A program made the translations under genes and the position numbers. This document shows, one piece after another, positions 25,833 to 35,084 of a stretch of 64,000 bases of DNA. Below the pieces are notes generated by a model that saw nothing but the letters and a program-made list of their open reading frames with translations, did no database searches and was not told the origin of the DNA. Positions within the stretch are counted from its first letter, which is position 1. Each line of letters begins with the position of its first letter. Source of the DNA: a bacterium (lineage in GTDB: Bacteria; CSSED10-310; JAFGSJ01); contig JAFGSJ010000020.1 in the NCBI GenBank assembly GCA_016934675.1, forward strand, positions 1 through 64,000. The letters are read 5' to 3'.

Positions 25833-26690
25833 ATGTTCAAGATCGTCAGGAAACAAAAGCTGGCACCTGATGTTTGTCTCTTCGAACTCGAGGCACCCAA
25901 GGTCGCTGAGAAACGTAAAGCCGGACAGTTTGTGATCATAAAACTCAACGAAACAGGCGAACGTATTCCCTTGACAATTGCCGACTCTGACCCCAATCGG
26001 GGGACAATCACCCTGGTCGTGCAAAGCGTGGGTAAGACGACCCACCAGCTCAACCAGTTCTCTGAAGGCGAGAGCATTCAGGATGTGGTTGGACCATTGG
26101 GCAAAGCGACTGAAATAGAAGGTTGTTCGCTCGCAGTACCGATTGGCGGGGGAATCGGGATCGCGGTGGCTTATCCGATTGCCGCTGCTCTCAAGCAGGC
26201 AGGAGTCGAGGTCATTTCGATCATCGGCGCTCGGACCAAGGAGTTGCTCTTTTTTGAGGAAAAGATGCGAACGGTGAGTGATAAACTGTATATTTCAACA
26301 GATGACGGCAGTTATGGTGTGCATGGTTTTGTGACCGATATTCTCAAACAACTGCTCGAATCTGAACGGGTACCGGACCGGGTTTTTGCCATTGGACCAT
26401 TGCCCATGATGCGGGCAGTATGTAAAACCACGCTTGACAAGAGGGTCTCGACCGTGGTCAGTTTGAATCCGATCATGGTTGATGGGACCGGCATGTGTGG
26501 TGCCTGTCGTGTAACCGTGGATAACAATACACGTTTTGTGTGTGTCCATGGGCCTGAGTTTGACGGACACGAAGTAGACTGGGTCGAGCTTATGAAACGT
26601 CAACGTATGTATTGCAGTGATGAGAAGCGAGCCATGGAGCTTTTCCGGGAGAAGAATGCCCATCGATGTGGAGGTCAGTGCCATGACTGA
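25833..26690 (+). CDS. nfnA: NfnA/SudB: FAD and [2Fe-2S] subunit of NADH-dependent ferredoxin:NADP oxidoreductase
   Basis: 285 residues. FAD-binding beta-barrel (GQFVIIKLNETGERIPLTIAD), then the NAD-binding part (VPIGGGIGIAVAYPIAAALK, IGPLPMMRAVC). The C-terminal iron-sulfur region carries Cys in DGTGMCGACRVTV and FVCVHGPEFDGHEVDW. This matches NfnA/SudB, a dihydroorotate-dehydrogenase electron-transfer-type protein that pairs with a glutamate-synthase-small-subunit-type partner for electron bifurcation between NADH, ferredoxin and NADP. AGGAG precedes the ATG. nfnB overlaps its last bases. Confidence 0.92.
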   Translation: MFKIVRKQKLAPDVCLFELEAPKVAEKRKAGQFVIIKLNETGERIPLTIADSDPNRGTITLVVQSVGKTTHQLNQFSEGESIQDVVGPLGKATEIEGCSLAVPIGGGIGIAVAYPIAAALKQAGVEVISIIGARTKELLFFEEKMRTVSDKLYISTDDGSYGVHGFVTDILKQLLESERVPDRVFAIGPLPMMRAVCKTTLDKRVSTVVSLNPIMVDGTGMCGACRVTVDNNTRFVCVHGPEFDGHEVDWVELMKRQRMYCSDEKRAMELFREKNAHRCGGQCHD

Positions 26691-28122
26691 TCTGAAAGAG
26701 CAGCGTAAAACAAAACCAGCATATGAACGACATTCAATGCCTCAGCAGCCGGCCGAAGAACGTGTTCACAATTTCCGGGAGGTCCCGATCGGCTATACGG
26801 CAGAGATGGCCATGCATGAAGCTGAGCGTTGTCTTGATTGCAAGAAGCCCCTGTGTATCAAGGGTTGTCCGGTTGAAGTTGATATTCCCGCCTTCATCAG
26901 GCTTATTGCCCAGGGCAAGTTTGTGGAAGCGGCCTGGAAGATCAAGGAGACTAATTCGCTCCCAGCCATATGCGGGCGGGTCTGTCCCCAGGAAGAACAG
27001 TGCGAAGTGACCTGTGTCATTCGCAAGAAGTACGGTGCGGTCGCAATTGGCAGACTTGAACGTTTTGTAGCTGATTTCGAGCGTGAACAGGGTCAAATCA
27101 GGATTCCCGAGATCGAACCGTCCACTGGTAAAAAAATTGCCGTTGTCGGTTCCGGTCCGTCGGGCCTGACGGTTGCTGGTGATCTGGTCAAGCGTGGTCA
27201 TGAAGTCGTCATTTTTGAAGCTTTGCATTCGGCTGGAGGTGTTCTGGTTTATGGTATTCCCGAGTTCCGTTTACCCAAGGCGATCGTCAAGGCTGAGGTC
27301 AATTTCCTCGAACAGATGGGTGTAACGATCAAAACAAACCATGTCGTGGGTTTGACCGATACGATCGATGAGCTTTTTGGGCAGGGTTTTGACGCGATTT
27401 TTATCGGGACCGGTGCCGGTGCTCCTTGGTTCATGAATATTCCGGGTGAGAATTTAAACGGTATTTATTCAGCCAACGAATTTCTGACCCGTTCGAATCT
27501 GATGAAAGCGTATCTCTTTCCTGAATATGATACACCGATATTTGTAGGGAAGCATACCGCGGTGATCGGTGGGGGTAACACGGCCATGGATGCGGCTCGG
27601 ACTTCACTCAGGCTGGGTGCTGAAAAAGTTTTCATTGTCTACAGACGTTCCCGGACTGAGATGCCGGCCCGACATGAAGAAGTCGAGCATGGTCAGGAAG
27701 AAGGACTCATTTTTCACTTCTTGACGAACCCGGTCCGCTATATCGGCAATGAAGAAGGCCGCGTGGTCGGGATGGAATGCATCCAGATGGAATTAGGTGA
27801 GCCCGATGCATCGGGACGACGCCGACCAGTACCCAAGCAAGGCTCCGAATTTACCATTGATGTAGACACGGTGATTGTGGCTATCGGCAATGGTGCAAAT
27901 CCGCTTATTCAGCAATCGACTCCAAACCTGGTCACCAATAAATGGGGAAACATTACGGCTGATCCGGAAACGGGTCAGACCTCGATTCCCGGTGTCTTTG
28001 CCGGGGGTGACATTGTCACGGGCGGCGCAACGGTAATCCTAGCTATGGGGGCCGGTAAAAAAGCCGCTCGGGCCATCCATGAATATATTATGACCAAAAA
28101 TAAGAAAGGGGACTTGAAATAG
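26683..28122 (+). CDS. nfnB: NfnB/SudA (GltD-like) NADPH-dependent oxidoreductase subunit
   Basis: 479 residues. N-terminal Fe-S cluster Cys residues (ERCLDCKKPLCIKGCPVEVD, CGRVCPQEEQCEVTC) precede two nucleotide-binding motifs: IAVVGSGPSGLTVAGDL for FAD and AVIGGGNTAMDAARTSLRLGA for NAD(P). The closing GVFAGGDIVTGGATVILAMGAG segment is typical of GltD/NfnB proteins. With no large glutamate-synthase subunit nearby and NfnA directly upstream (8-base overlap), it is NfnB rather than GltD. GGAGG lies 7 bases before the ATG at 26683; an in-frame ATG at 26617 lies inside nfnA. The pair balances NADPH and reduced ferredoxin in anaerobes. Confidence 0.92.
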   Translation: MTDLKEQRKTKPAYERHSMPQQPAEERVHNFREVPIGYTAEMAMHEAERCLDCKKPLCIKGCPVEVDIPAFIRLIAQGKFVEAAWKIKETNSLPAICGRVCPQEEQCEVTCVIRKKYGAVAIGRLERFVADFEREQGQIRIPEIEPSTGKKIAVVGSGPSGLTVAGDLVKRGHEVVIFEALHSAGGVLVYGIPEFRLPKAIVKAEVNFLEQMGVTIKTNHVVGLTDTIDELFGQGFDAIFIGTGAGAPWFMNIPGENLNGIYSANEFLTRSNLMKAYLFPEYDTPIFVGKHTAVIGGGNTAMDAARTSLRLGAEKVFIVYRRSRTEMPARHEEVEHGQEEGLIFHFLTNPVRYIGNEEGRVVGMECIQMELGEPDASGRRRPVPKQGSEFTIDVDTVIVAIGNGANPLIQQSTPNLVTNKWGNITADPETGQTSIPGVFAGGDIVTGGATVILAMGAGKKAARAIHEYIMTKNKKGDLK

Positions 28123-28128
28123 AGTGAC

Positions 28129-28911
28129 ATGATCTATTTACAGCCTGAATACAATATGGTAATATTGAAATCGGAGCGTGAGATTGAAAAAATCAGGGCC
28201 AGTAGTCAAATAGTGGCCTGGACCTTGGACTATCTGGAACAATTTCTTATAGCGGGAATATCGACGCAGGAGTTGAATGATCTGGCGGACCGGTATATGC
28301 GTGAATGTGGTGCCGTGCCCTCATCCTTGGGCTACAATGGTTTTCCTAAAAGTATCTGTACGTCGATCAATGAGGTCATCGTTCATGGTATTCCCGGGCC
28401 ACAGAAATTGAAGGATGGTGATATTATCACCGTGGATATTACTGCTTATAAGGACGGCTATCACGGCGATTCCGCTCGGACATATATGATCGGCCAGGTA
28501 TCAAAGATCGCCCGAAAACTAGTCAGAGTAACCAAAGAGGCAATGGAACTTGGTATCGAACAAGCCCGCGAAGGGAATAGGCTGGGTGATATTGGTTATG
28601 CTATCGAACGTTATGTTACCCAGGAGGGTTTTCATACGGTGCGGGATTTTACCGGTCACGGCATAGGCCGAGGTTTTCATGAAGCACCCCAGGTCTTGCA
28701 TTACGGTCGACCCGGCACTGGTCTAACCATAAAAAGGGGCATGGTTTTTACGATTGAACCCATGATAAATGTGGGCACACATCGGGTAAAAATACTCAGA
28801 GATAAATGGACGGCTGTGACGCAGGATGGTTCACTGGCAGCGCAATTTGAACATACGATCGCGATTACCTCACGTGGAACGGAGATACTGTCGCAACTGG
28901 AGCCGAGATAG
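28129..28911 (+). CDS. map: Methionine aminopeptidase type I
   Basis: 260 residues. The five metal ligands appear in order: Asp in VDITAYKDGYHGDSART (two Asp), His in GHGIGRGFHEAP, Glu in FTIEPMINVG, and Glu in QFEHTIAIT. The enzyme removes the N-terminal Met from nascent proteins. It starts 6 bases after nfnB. An ATG at 28156 (MVILKSEREIEKIR) fits the family N-terminus better, but neither start has a strong Shine-Dalgarno, so the first 9 residues are uncertain. Confidence 0.93.
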   Translation: MIYLQPEYNMVILKSEREIEKIRASSQIVAWTLDYLEQFLIAGISTQELNDLADRYMRECGAVPSSLGYNGFPKSICTSINEVIVHGIPGPQKLKDGDIITVDITAYKDGYHGDSARTYMIGQVSKIARKLVRVTKEAMELGIEQAREGNRLGDIGYAIERYVTQEGFHTVRDFTGHGIGRGFHEAPQVLHYGRPGTGLTIKRGMVFTIEPMINVGTHRVKILRDKWTAVTQDGSLAAQFEHTIAITSRGTEILSQLEPR

Positions 28912-29050
28912 CTCTTCCCGCTCGATACGATTCCTGTCAACAGTGTCATGACAGCACAGAGTGCTGATGAAAGCAAGTATCCTAGGTCTCGAGGATTCAT
29001 AATCGGGCGTCAGGGCCCATGAACTGAACCATTTCGAGGAGAGAACTCCA

Positions 29051-29854
29051 ATGCCGAAACCTGTTATTACACTCACCACCGACCTTGGAACAGATGATCA
29101 TTATGTCGGTGTGATGAAGGGAATTATCTGGGGTATCAATTATGATGTCCATATCGTTGATCTGTGTCATGAAATAAATCCCTTTGATATTGTCGAGGCT
29201 GCCTTCAAACTGGAATGTTCATATCGCTACTTTCCGCTCCAATCGGTCCATGTCGTAGTAGTCGATCCCGGCGTGGGTAGCCCGCGCCGCCCCATATTGG
29301 CCTGCGGAGAAAACCACTATTTCTTTGCACCGGATAACGGCGTTTTGTCCTGGGTCATGGCCAGTGATAATGTCCAACGTGTGTATGCCATCGACGCCAC
29401 TCATTATTTTTTACCCAAAATCAGTAATACTTTCCATGGTCGTGACATTTTCGCACCGAGTGCAGCCCATTTTCTCAAGATTTATGATCCAACCTCGTTC
29501 GGTGATGAAATCACTGATTATAAGCGGTTCAAGATACCGGTCGCCCAGGTGGTCAATGATCGACAGATCATCGGCAAAATCGTTAGTATCGATCGATTTG
29601 GCAATTGTATCACCAATATTTTCGAGGATGATCTCAATAAAATGGTCGAGATGTTTGGCAAAGAGAAACTCGTTCTCACCGTGAATACTACTGTCATAAA
29701 GGGCTTGAGTTCCTATTATGCTGAAAAACAAACCAAGGAACCGCTCATGATCATCGGAAACGCCGGATATCTTGAAATCGCGATGAATAAAGCCCATGCT
29801 TCACGCGAGCTGCAGTTAAGAAAAAACCTGGATATCACACTTTCGGTTTTGTAA
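29051..29854 (+). CDS. SAM hydroxide adenosyltransferase (DUF62 family)
   Basis: 267 residues. LTTDLGTDDHYVGVMKG, VVVVDPGVGSPRR, FAPDNGVLS and FHGRDIFAPSAAHF are the conserved blocks of the fluorinase/chlorinase-like family whose widespread bacterial members hydrolyse S-adenosylmethionine to adenosine and methionine. The halogenating enzymes differ in the loop around the active site, and hydrolysis is the safer call. GAGGAG precedes the ATG. It lies 139 bases after map, and no promoter was convincing in between; that gap holds a short CAGCAC/GTGCTG inverted repeat at 28952-28966. Confidence 0.88.
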   Translation: MPKPVITLTTDLGTDDHYVGVMKGIIWGINYDVHIVDLCHEINPFDIVEAAFKLECSYRYFPLQSVHVVVVDPGVGSPRRPILACGENHYFFAPDNGVLSWVMASDNVQRVYAIDATHYFLPKISNTFHGRDIFAPSAAHFLKIYDPTSFGDEITDYKRFKIPVAQVVNDRQIIGKIVSIDRFGNCITNIFEDDLNKMVEMFGKEKLVLTVNTTVIKGLSSYYAEKQTKEPLMIIGNAGYLEIAMNKAHASRELQLRKNLDITLSVL

Positions 29855-29903
29855 CAGGTCTGAAAGACCGTCTGATCATTAAAAAACAAGGGGGACCTCT
29901 CGT

Positions 29904-30677
29904 ATGACCAGGATGATAAAGGTTGCAGGTATTGTTTTGAGTCTGTGTACACTAATCATGGCTCATTGTGGCGCACGTATTTCCCAGGATGATATTCGCT
30001 TCGCCCGGATACGGATCGATACTGCTCGTTCGCATTTTATGAATGGTGACTTTGCCCAAGCGGAGAGTGATGTTCGGAAGGCGTTAGAATTTTTGCCGGA
30101 CGATCCTGAAGCTAACCGGTTACTGGCATTGGCCGCGTTCAAACAGCGCAAACTTGCTGTCGCACTTCAGTATATCAGAAAAGCGATAGAAATTGATCCC
30201 AAATGCGGTGAATATCGTAACGATCTCGGCGGTTTCTATCAATTTGATGGCAAACATGAGCAAGCGTTGATCGAGTTTAACCTGGCCTTGGAAGATAAAG
30301 GCTATCGTGCACCGGCAGCCACGTTTTACAATATTGCCGATTCCTATCGGGCGATGCATAATCTGGACCGGGCCATGCACTATTATAAGAAATCTCTGGA
30401 AATCGACCCGAATCAAGACCGACCTTATTATCAGCTCGGACTAATGGCTAAGGATAATAACGACATGGAACAAGCCATCCATTATTTTGAAGAGGGTTTC
30501 AAGGTCAATCAAAAAAATTTCCTGATTCTACAAGAGCTTTGTTTGTATTCATGCTCGAATCGATCGGAACAAGGGACAAAGCGTTATTGCACGCTCTTTT
30601 TGCAGAATATTCCGCCTGATTTTGACGATCCGTATGCAATCGATCGCGCTAAAAGATGTTTGTATGATTTCGAATAG
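29904..30677 (+). CDS. TPR lipoprotein, PilF/PilW-like
   Basis: 257 residues. A lipoprotein signal ends at LIMAHC (Cys22). Several TPR repeats follow (SHFMNGDFAQAESDVRKALEFLPDD, ALQYIRKAIEIDPK, QALIEFNLALEDKG, AMHYYKKSLEIDPNQ, AIHYFEEGFKVN). The size and lipid anchor match PilF/PilW, the pilotin-like outer-membrane lipoprotein that helps assemble type IV pilus secretins. No other pilus gene is adjacent, so that role is tentative. It overlaps the next gene by 14 bases. Confidence 0.75.
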   Translation: MTRMIKVAGIVLSLCTLIMAHCGARISQDDIRFARIRIDTARSHFMNGDFAQAESDVRKALEFLPDDPEANRLLALAAFKQRKLAVALQYIRKAIEIDPKCGEYRNDLGGFYQFDGKHEQALIEFNLALEDKGYRAPAATFYNIADSYRAMHNLDRAMHYYKKSLEIDPNQDRPYYQLGLMAKDNNDMEQAIHYFEEGFKVNQKNFLILQELCLYSCSNRSEQGTKRYCTLFLQNIPPDFDDPYAIDRAKRCLYDFE

Positions 30678-31602
30678 TAGTCAACCGGTTGATTATGAAC
30701 GACCTGTCTATCTTTCAACCTGGAAAAAAGGCCTCCTCACAACACGAATAAAGCGGTTGAATGCTCTTCTTGAACAGTGCAGACTGTGCCCCCGCACCTG
30801 TCTGGTAAATCGAGTGCGTGGTGATAAGGGCGTGTGTGGTGCAGGCCGTTTCCCTGAAGTTGCCAGTTATGGCCCCCATTTCGGGGAAGAACGACCACTG
30901 GTCGGAATGCATGGCTCAGGTACCGTCTTTCTGGCTCATTGCAATCTGCTCTGTATTTTTTGCCAGAATTACGATATCTCGCACCTGGCCCACGGAAGCA
31001 AAACAAGCATATCTCAACTCGCCCAGATCATGCTTGAAGTTCAATCCATGGGCTGTCACAATCTGAATTTAGTCACACCGACCCATTATGTGCCTCAGAT
31101 CATCGAGGCTTTACAAGTGGCCCTGCAAAATGGTTTCCGTCTCCCACTCGTCTATAACTGCGGTGGATATGAAAGCCTCGAGGTAATCCAGTTACTGGAT
31201 GGTATCATTGATATTTACATGCCGGACCTCAAGTTTTTTGACAGACAACGCAGTAGGGACTATCTCAATGCTGATGATTATCCGGATGTGGTTCAGAAGG
31301 TGATCAAGGAAATGCATCGTCAGGTCGGTCCACTCATCATCGATCATGAATCGATCGCCAAACATGGTCTTCTGGTCCGCTATCTGGTCATGCCAGGGAC
31401 AAGCGAGGATGAACTCAGGTCCATTTTTCGTTTTTTATCTCAGGAGGTTTCACCCGAAACATACGTGAATATCATGGGTCAGTATCGACCACTTTATAAA
31501 GCCAGGGCCGTCAAAGGGATCGATCGGGTCCCCCAGATGGCTGAATACAATCAAGCCCGCTTGATTGCTCGTGAAATGGGTTTAACAAGAGGTTTTGACT
31601 GA
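30664..31602 (+). CDS. PflA-like radical SAM protein (COG1313)
   Basis: 312 residues. Cluster motif HC93-NLL-C97-IF-C100-QN with a downstream PTHYVPQIIEAL block, typical of putative pyruvate-formate-lyase activating-like enzymes. Additional N-terminal Cys (C39, C42, C46, C58) suggest an extra metal or cluster site, as seen in this COG. The activated partner is unknown, and no pfl-type gene lies here. ATG at 30664 is used; the longer frame start at 30622 is inside the TPR gene. Its stop overlaps the ftsY start (TGATG). Confidence 0.85.
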   Translation: MISNSSQPVDYERPVYLSTWKKGLLTTRIKRLNALLEQCRLCPRTCLVNRVRGDKGVCGAGRFPEVASYGPHFGEERPLVGMHGSGTVFLAHCNLLCIFCQNYDISHLAHGSKTSISQLAQIMLEVQSMGCHNLNLVTPTHYVPQIIEALQVALQNGFRLPLVYNCGGYESLEVIQLLDGIIDIYMPDLKFFDRQRSRDYLNADDYPDVVQKVIKEMHRQVGPLIIDHESIAKHGLLVRYLVMPGTSEDELRSIFRFLSQEVSPETYVNIMGQYRPLYKARAVKGIDRVPQMAEYNQARLIAREMGLTRGFD

Positions 31603-33962
31603 TGAAAACACCCCTTCAAAAACAGGAAAAAGAATTACAGGCTGCACTCACAGGAAATGATGAACAAAAAGCATATCAGCTCCTCCTTCTGGCAGAATTG
31701 AAATACTGGTCTGGAGACCGTCAGCAGGCTGTAAAGCTGGTACATGAATCACTTGATTACCCCTGGAACAAGGCCATTTTGCCCGCGATTGCCGAGAAAT
31801 TTGTCGAGAATTGCCTCGAATTCTGCAATGTCGCTGAAGCGCAATCACTGTTTATGACTAAAAAGCAGTCTGAAACGCACAGCGGATCGATGTATGAACT
31901 GGTCGATGCCCTCCTGCGACTCACTCTGGCCCCGCCCGATCAGTCTGACCTGCACGCCCTGCTCAGGACCGTTCTGGATTTGAAAGAGGCCAGTTCGAGT
32001 GTGCCCACAAAAAGGTTGGTGATAAAACAACTCCTTTATCTGGATGAGCCTAGAGTCCCCACTGAAAACAAACTGGCCCTGATCGATGAATACGAAGAGT
32101 TGTTGCGAGCTGAACCCACCGATCCAGGCTATCATATTGCTCTTTTGCAGGCCCGACTCCAACTCGATGATCCATCGCCAACATCCGTTCGATTGCTAGA
32201 AAGAGTGCATGAAACCATGGCTGGGGTTTTGAAGCCGTACGAACGGGCCCAACTCAATCTGATCAAGGGCCTCATTCATGAAAAGAACAATTGCCTGGTC
32301 GAGGCGATGAGGTCATATGAAGCGGGTTTGAGGCATGCCCGGCATCTGGATTGCGCCCTGACGGCCGATCTGAGCTTGAAGTTGGCACGCTTATACGGTC
32401 ATTGTGGCTTGGTCAGGCAAGCTTTCCGAGAGATTGAAGCTGGGCTGTATCTTTCAAATCTGAACAGTACCAAAGCGATCGCTTTTCGTATTCTACAATT
32501 CCGATTGTTCCGTCAAAGCAGGAAATTCAATCAAGCTCGACGAATTGGGCAGATCATTTTGAAATCAGAACTCACGCCTGAAATCCGATCAGGTTTTTTA
32601 GTCGAGTTTGCCCAGATGCTCGTCATGTCTGAAGAGTACAGTGATGCTGAGTCTCTGTGTGCCGAGGTCCAAACAGACCATTTAGCGCCGGACCTTCGTT
32701 CAGATTATTACTATCTCATGAGTCAATTGCATATTGTCAAGGAGCAAAAGAAGGCAGCGATCGAGTTGTTGAACCAGTCGATCATGCTGACAACCGATCA
32801 GTCCGACCGGATAAAACGTAAACTGGAATTGGGGCAATTGTATCATGACCTGGGCCTGTATGATGAAGGTGTGCAGACCCTGAAAGAAGTGACGACGGAA
32901 TTTCCTGAAACAGATGAAGGTCAGCATGCGATCGCAGATATGAAAAAACTGCGGACCGAACTCGAGGGCAGTGCACTCGATGATGTCGTCACTATCTCGC
33001 ACAAGAAAAGACTACTTGAAGATTTATCCGAAAAAATAGGCGAAAAAAGCCTGTTTGAACGGTTACATCAAGGTCTGCAAAAAACCAGAGATTCTTTCGT
33101 CTCGAAACTGGAGAAAGTCCTCAATCAAGGGGCTATTTCAGACGATGTTTTTGATGAAGTCGAAGAAACGCTCATACTGGCAGATGTGGGTTTTGAAACA
33201 ACGAATCTGATCATGACCCGTCTGCGGAAAGCCTATAAAGAGAAGAGCATCACCTCAGCGGTTGAGATCAAGCCTTTTCTGATTGCCGAAATCAGTACTA
33301 TCCTGTCCAAGTATCAAGGAACATTGTCCATCCCGGCCGAGCCACCTCTGGTGATCATGATGATCGGTGTGAATGGAGTCGGCAAAACGACCACTATCGC
33401 GAAACTTGCTTACATGTTTCAACAGGAGGGTAGGTCGGTTCTCTTGGCTGCTGCTGACACATTCAGAGCGGGCGCAATCGAGCAGATTTCAGAATGGGGC
33501 AATCGTCTGAATACTGATGTGGTCAAACATACCAGTGGTTCAGACCCATCGGCTGTCGCCTACGATGCGATCCATGCGGCCAAGGCCCGCTCGAAAGACG
33601 TCCTGATCATTGATACTGCCGGCCGTCTGCATACAAAAGTCAATCTGATGGAAGAACTAAAAAAAATCCGCCGGATTATCGGGCGAGAACTTGGTCGCAC
33701 CCCCGACGAAACCCTGCTTGTCCTTGATGCGACCAATGGCCAGAATGCCATTTCTCAAGCTAAAATATTCAAACAGGACCTGGATGTCTCAGGTATTATT
33801 CTTACCAAACTCGATGGCACGGCGAAAGGTGGGATCATTATCAGTATTGCCAATGAACTTGATATCCCGGTAAAATTCATTGGCGTTGGCGAAAAAATGT
33901 ACGATTTGCGACCTTTCCATGCCCAGGAATTTTTGGAGGCTTTATTTGGCTTGGAGCACTGA
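31602..33962 (+). CDS. ftsY: TPR-FtsY fusion (SRP receptor with long tetratricopeptide N-terminus)
   Basis: 786 residues. Residues about 475-786 are a complete FtsY NG domain: the N-domain helix (LLEDLSEKIGEKS), G1 GVNGVGKTTTIAKLA near 588, DTFRAGAIEQ, G3 DTAGR, G4 TKLDGTAKGG and closing GVGEKMYDLRPF. Residues about 1-465 are helical repeat with TPR-like segments (QAVKLVHESLDYPW, CGLVRQAFREIEAGLYLSN, EYSDAESLCAEV, KKAAIELLNQSIML), replacing the usual short acidic A domain of FtsY. It docks ribosome-SRP complexes at the membrane and hydrolyses GTP. The TPR part is unusual and may bind SecYEG, SRP or chaperones. It is start-stop coupled to the PflA-like gene and 3' overlaps the ribD start. Confidence 0.88.
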   Translation: MKTPLQKQEKELQAALTGNDEQKAYQLLLLAELKYWSGDRQQAVKLVHESLDYPWNKAILPAIAEKFVENCLEFCNVAEAQSLFMTKKQSETHSGSMYELVDALLRLTLAPPDQSDLHALLRTVLDLKEASSSVPTKRLVIKQLLYLDEPRVPTENKLALIDEYEELLRAEPTDPGYHIALLQARLQLDDPSPTSVRLLERVHETMAGVLKPYERAQLNLIKGLIHEKNNCLVEAMRSYEAGLRHARHLDCALTADLSLKLARLYGHCGLVRQAFREIEAGLYLSNLNSTKAIAFRILQFRLFRQSRKFNQARRIGQIILKSELTPEIRSGFLVEFAQMLVMSEEYSDAESLCAEVQTDHLAPDLRSDYYYLMSQLHIVKEQKKAAIELLNQSIMLTTDQSDRIKRKLELGQLYHDLGLYDEGVQTLKEVTTEFPETDEGQHAIADMKKLRTELEGSALDDVVTISHKKRLLEDLSEKIGEKSLFERLHQGLQKTRDSFVSKLEKVLNQGAISDDVFDEVEETLILADVGFETTNLIMTRLRKAYKEKSITSAVEIKPFLIAEISTILSKYQGTLSIPAEPPLVIMMIGVNGVGKTTTIAKLAYMFQQEGRSVLLAAADTFRAGAIEQISEWGNRLNTDVVKHTSGSDPSAVAYDAIHAAKARSKDVLIIDTAGRLHTKVNLMEELKKIRRIIGRELGRTPDETLLVLDATNGQNAISQAKIFKQDLDVSGIILTKLDGTAKGGIIISIANELDIPVKFIGVGEKMYDLRPFHAQEFLEALFGLEH

Positions 33963-35082
33963 TGATACAGGTTACATGCAGCTTTGTTTCGATCTGGCCC
34001 GCCGGGCTGAGGGCCAAACCAGTCCGAACCCCATGGTCGGTGCTGTCCTGGTCAAAGACGGCTCCTTGATTGGCCAGGGTTACCATCATCATGCTGGAGC
34101 GGCTCATGCTGAAATTGAGGCAATCAACTCGAGCACGACCGATCCTACCGGAGCAACCCTTTATGTCAATCTCGAACCGTGCTGTTGTTACGGTAAAACA
34201 CCTCCCTGTACCTCGGCCATCATCGAGCAGAAAATCGCTCGGGTCGTTATTGCGACCGTTGACCCGAATCCCAAGGTATCTGGTGCCGGCATCGCCCAAC
34301 TTCATGCCGCAGGAATCCAGGTCGATTCCGGGCTTCTCGAACAAGAAGCCAAAGCAATGAATGAAGTTTTTTTCAAATATATCAGCACCGATGAGCCCTT
34401 TTGTATTTTAAAATCGGCTGTGAGTCTTGATGGCAAAATAGCGACTGTATGCGGTAAATCACGCTGGATTTCCAGCCCGGAATCCCGGACCGATGTTCAT
34501 CTGCTCCGCCGTAATCTCGATGCCGTCATGGTCGGGATCGAGACTGTTCTGGCTGACGATCCGGAATTAACCGTCCGTCATGTTCCTGTAGTTCGGAAGC
34601 AGCCTGATGCCCTGATTATTGATCCTTTTCTAAGAATACCGCTCAGTGCCCGTCTCCTGCAGCAGATTGGCCACAAGCCCCGGCAGCAGGCAAGAAAAGT
34701 ATACCTCATCGCTTCTGAAGCTGCTCCTGCATATAAACTACGTTCCTTGCGCCAGCAAGGAATCGAATGTCTCCTTTTCGAAAGTGATCGACGTGGCCGA
34801 TTGTCCCTGAAAAATGTCTTCCGGAACTTGGCCCAACGAGGCATAACCAGTATCTTGCTTGAAGGCGGCCCGACTCTTGCCGCTTCTGCTCTTCGAGCTG
34901 AAGTAATTGACAAGATCATTTATTATATTGCTCCGAAAATCATTGGTGATCATGCGGCAGCAGGACCGGTCAATTCTTTGGGAGTAATCGATCCGGCACA
35001 GGCCATTCCAGTCGAAATCACTTCAGTCACAAAACTCGGGAACGACCTCAAAGTTGTGGCCCTCGTCCGAAAGGAAGCGTGA
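33946..35082 (+). CDS. ribD: RibD, bifunctional riboflavin deaminase/reductase
   Basis: 378 residues from a TTG start. The Zn deaminase site has His54-A-Glu56 (AHAEIEAI) and Cys79/Cys88 in LEPCCCYGKTPPC. TSPNPMVGAVLVKDG marks the N-terminal domain. The reductase half has LKSAVSLDGKIA, SRWISS, VMVGIETVLADDPELTVR and ILLEGGPTLAASAL. The TTG at 33946 has GGAGG 6 bases upstream, inside the end of ftsY (17-base overlap), and gives an N-terminus of normal family length. An ATG at 33976 would remove the first helix. The enzyme performs steps two and three of riboflavin synthesis and precedes ribE. Confidence 0.9.
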   Translation: MAWSTDDTGYMQLCFDLARRAEGQTSPNPMVGAVLVKDGSLIGQGYHHHAGAAHAEIEAINSSTTDPTGATLYVNLEPCCCYGKTPPCTSAIIEQKIARVVIATVDPNPKVSGAGIAQLHAAGIQVDSGLLEQEAKAMNEVFFKYISTDEPFCILKSAVSLDGKIATVCGKSRWISSPESRTDVHLLRRNLDAVMVGIETVLADDPELTVRHVPVVRKQPDALIIDPFLRIPLSARLLQQIGHKPRQQARKVYLIASEAAPAYKLRSLRQQGIECLLFESDRRGRLSLKNVFRNLAQRGITSILLEGGPTLAASALRAEVIDKIIYYIAPKIIGDHAAAGPVNSLGVIDPAQAIPVEITSVTKLGNDLKVVALVRKEA

Positions 35083-35084
35083 GC

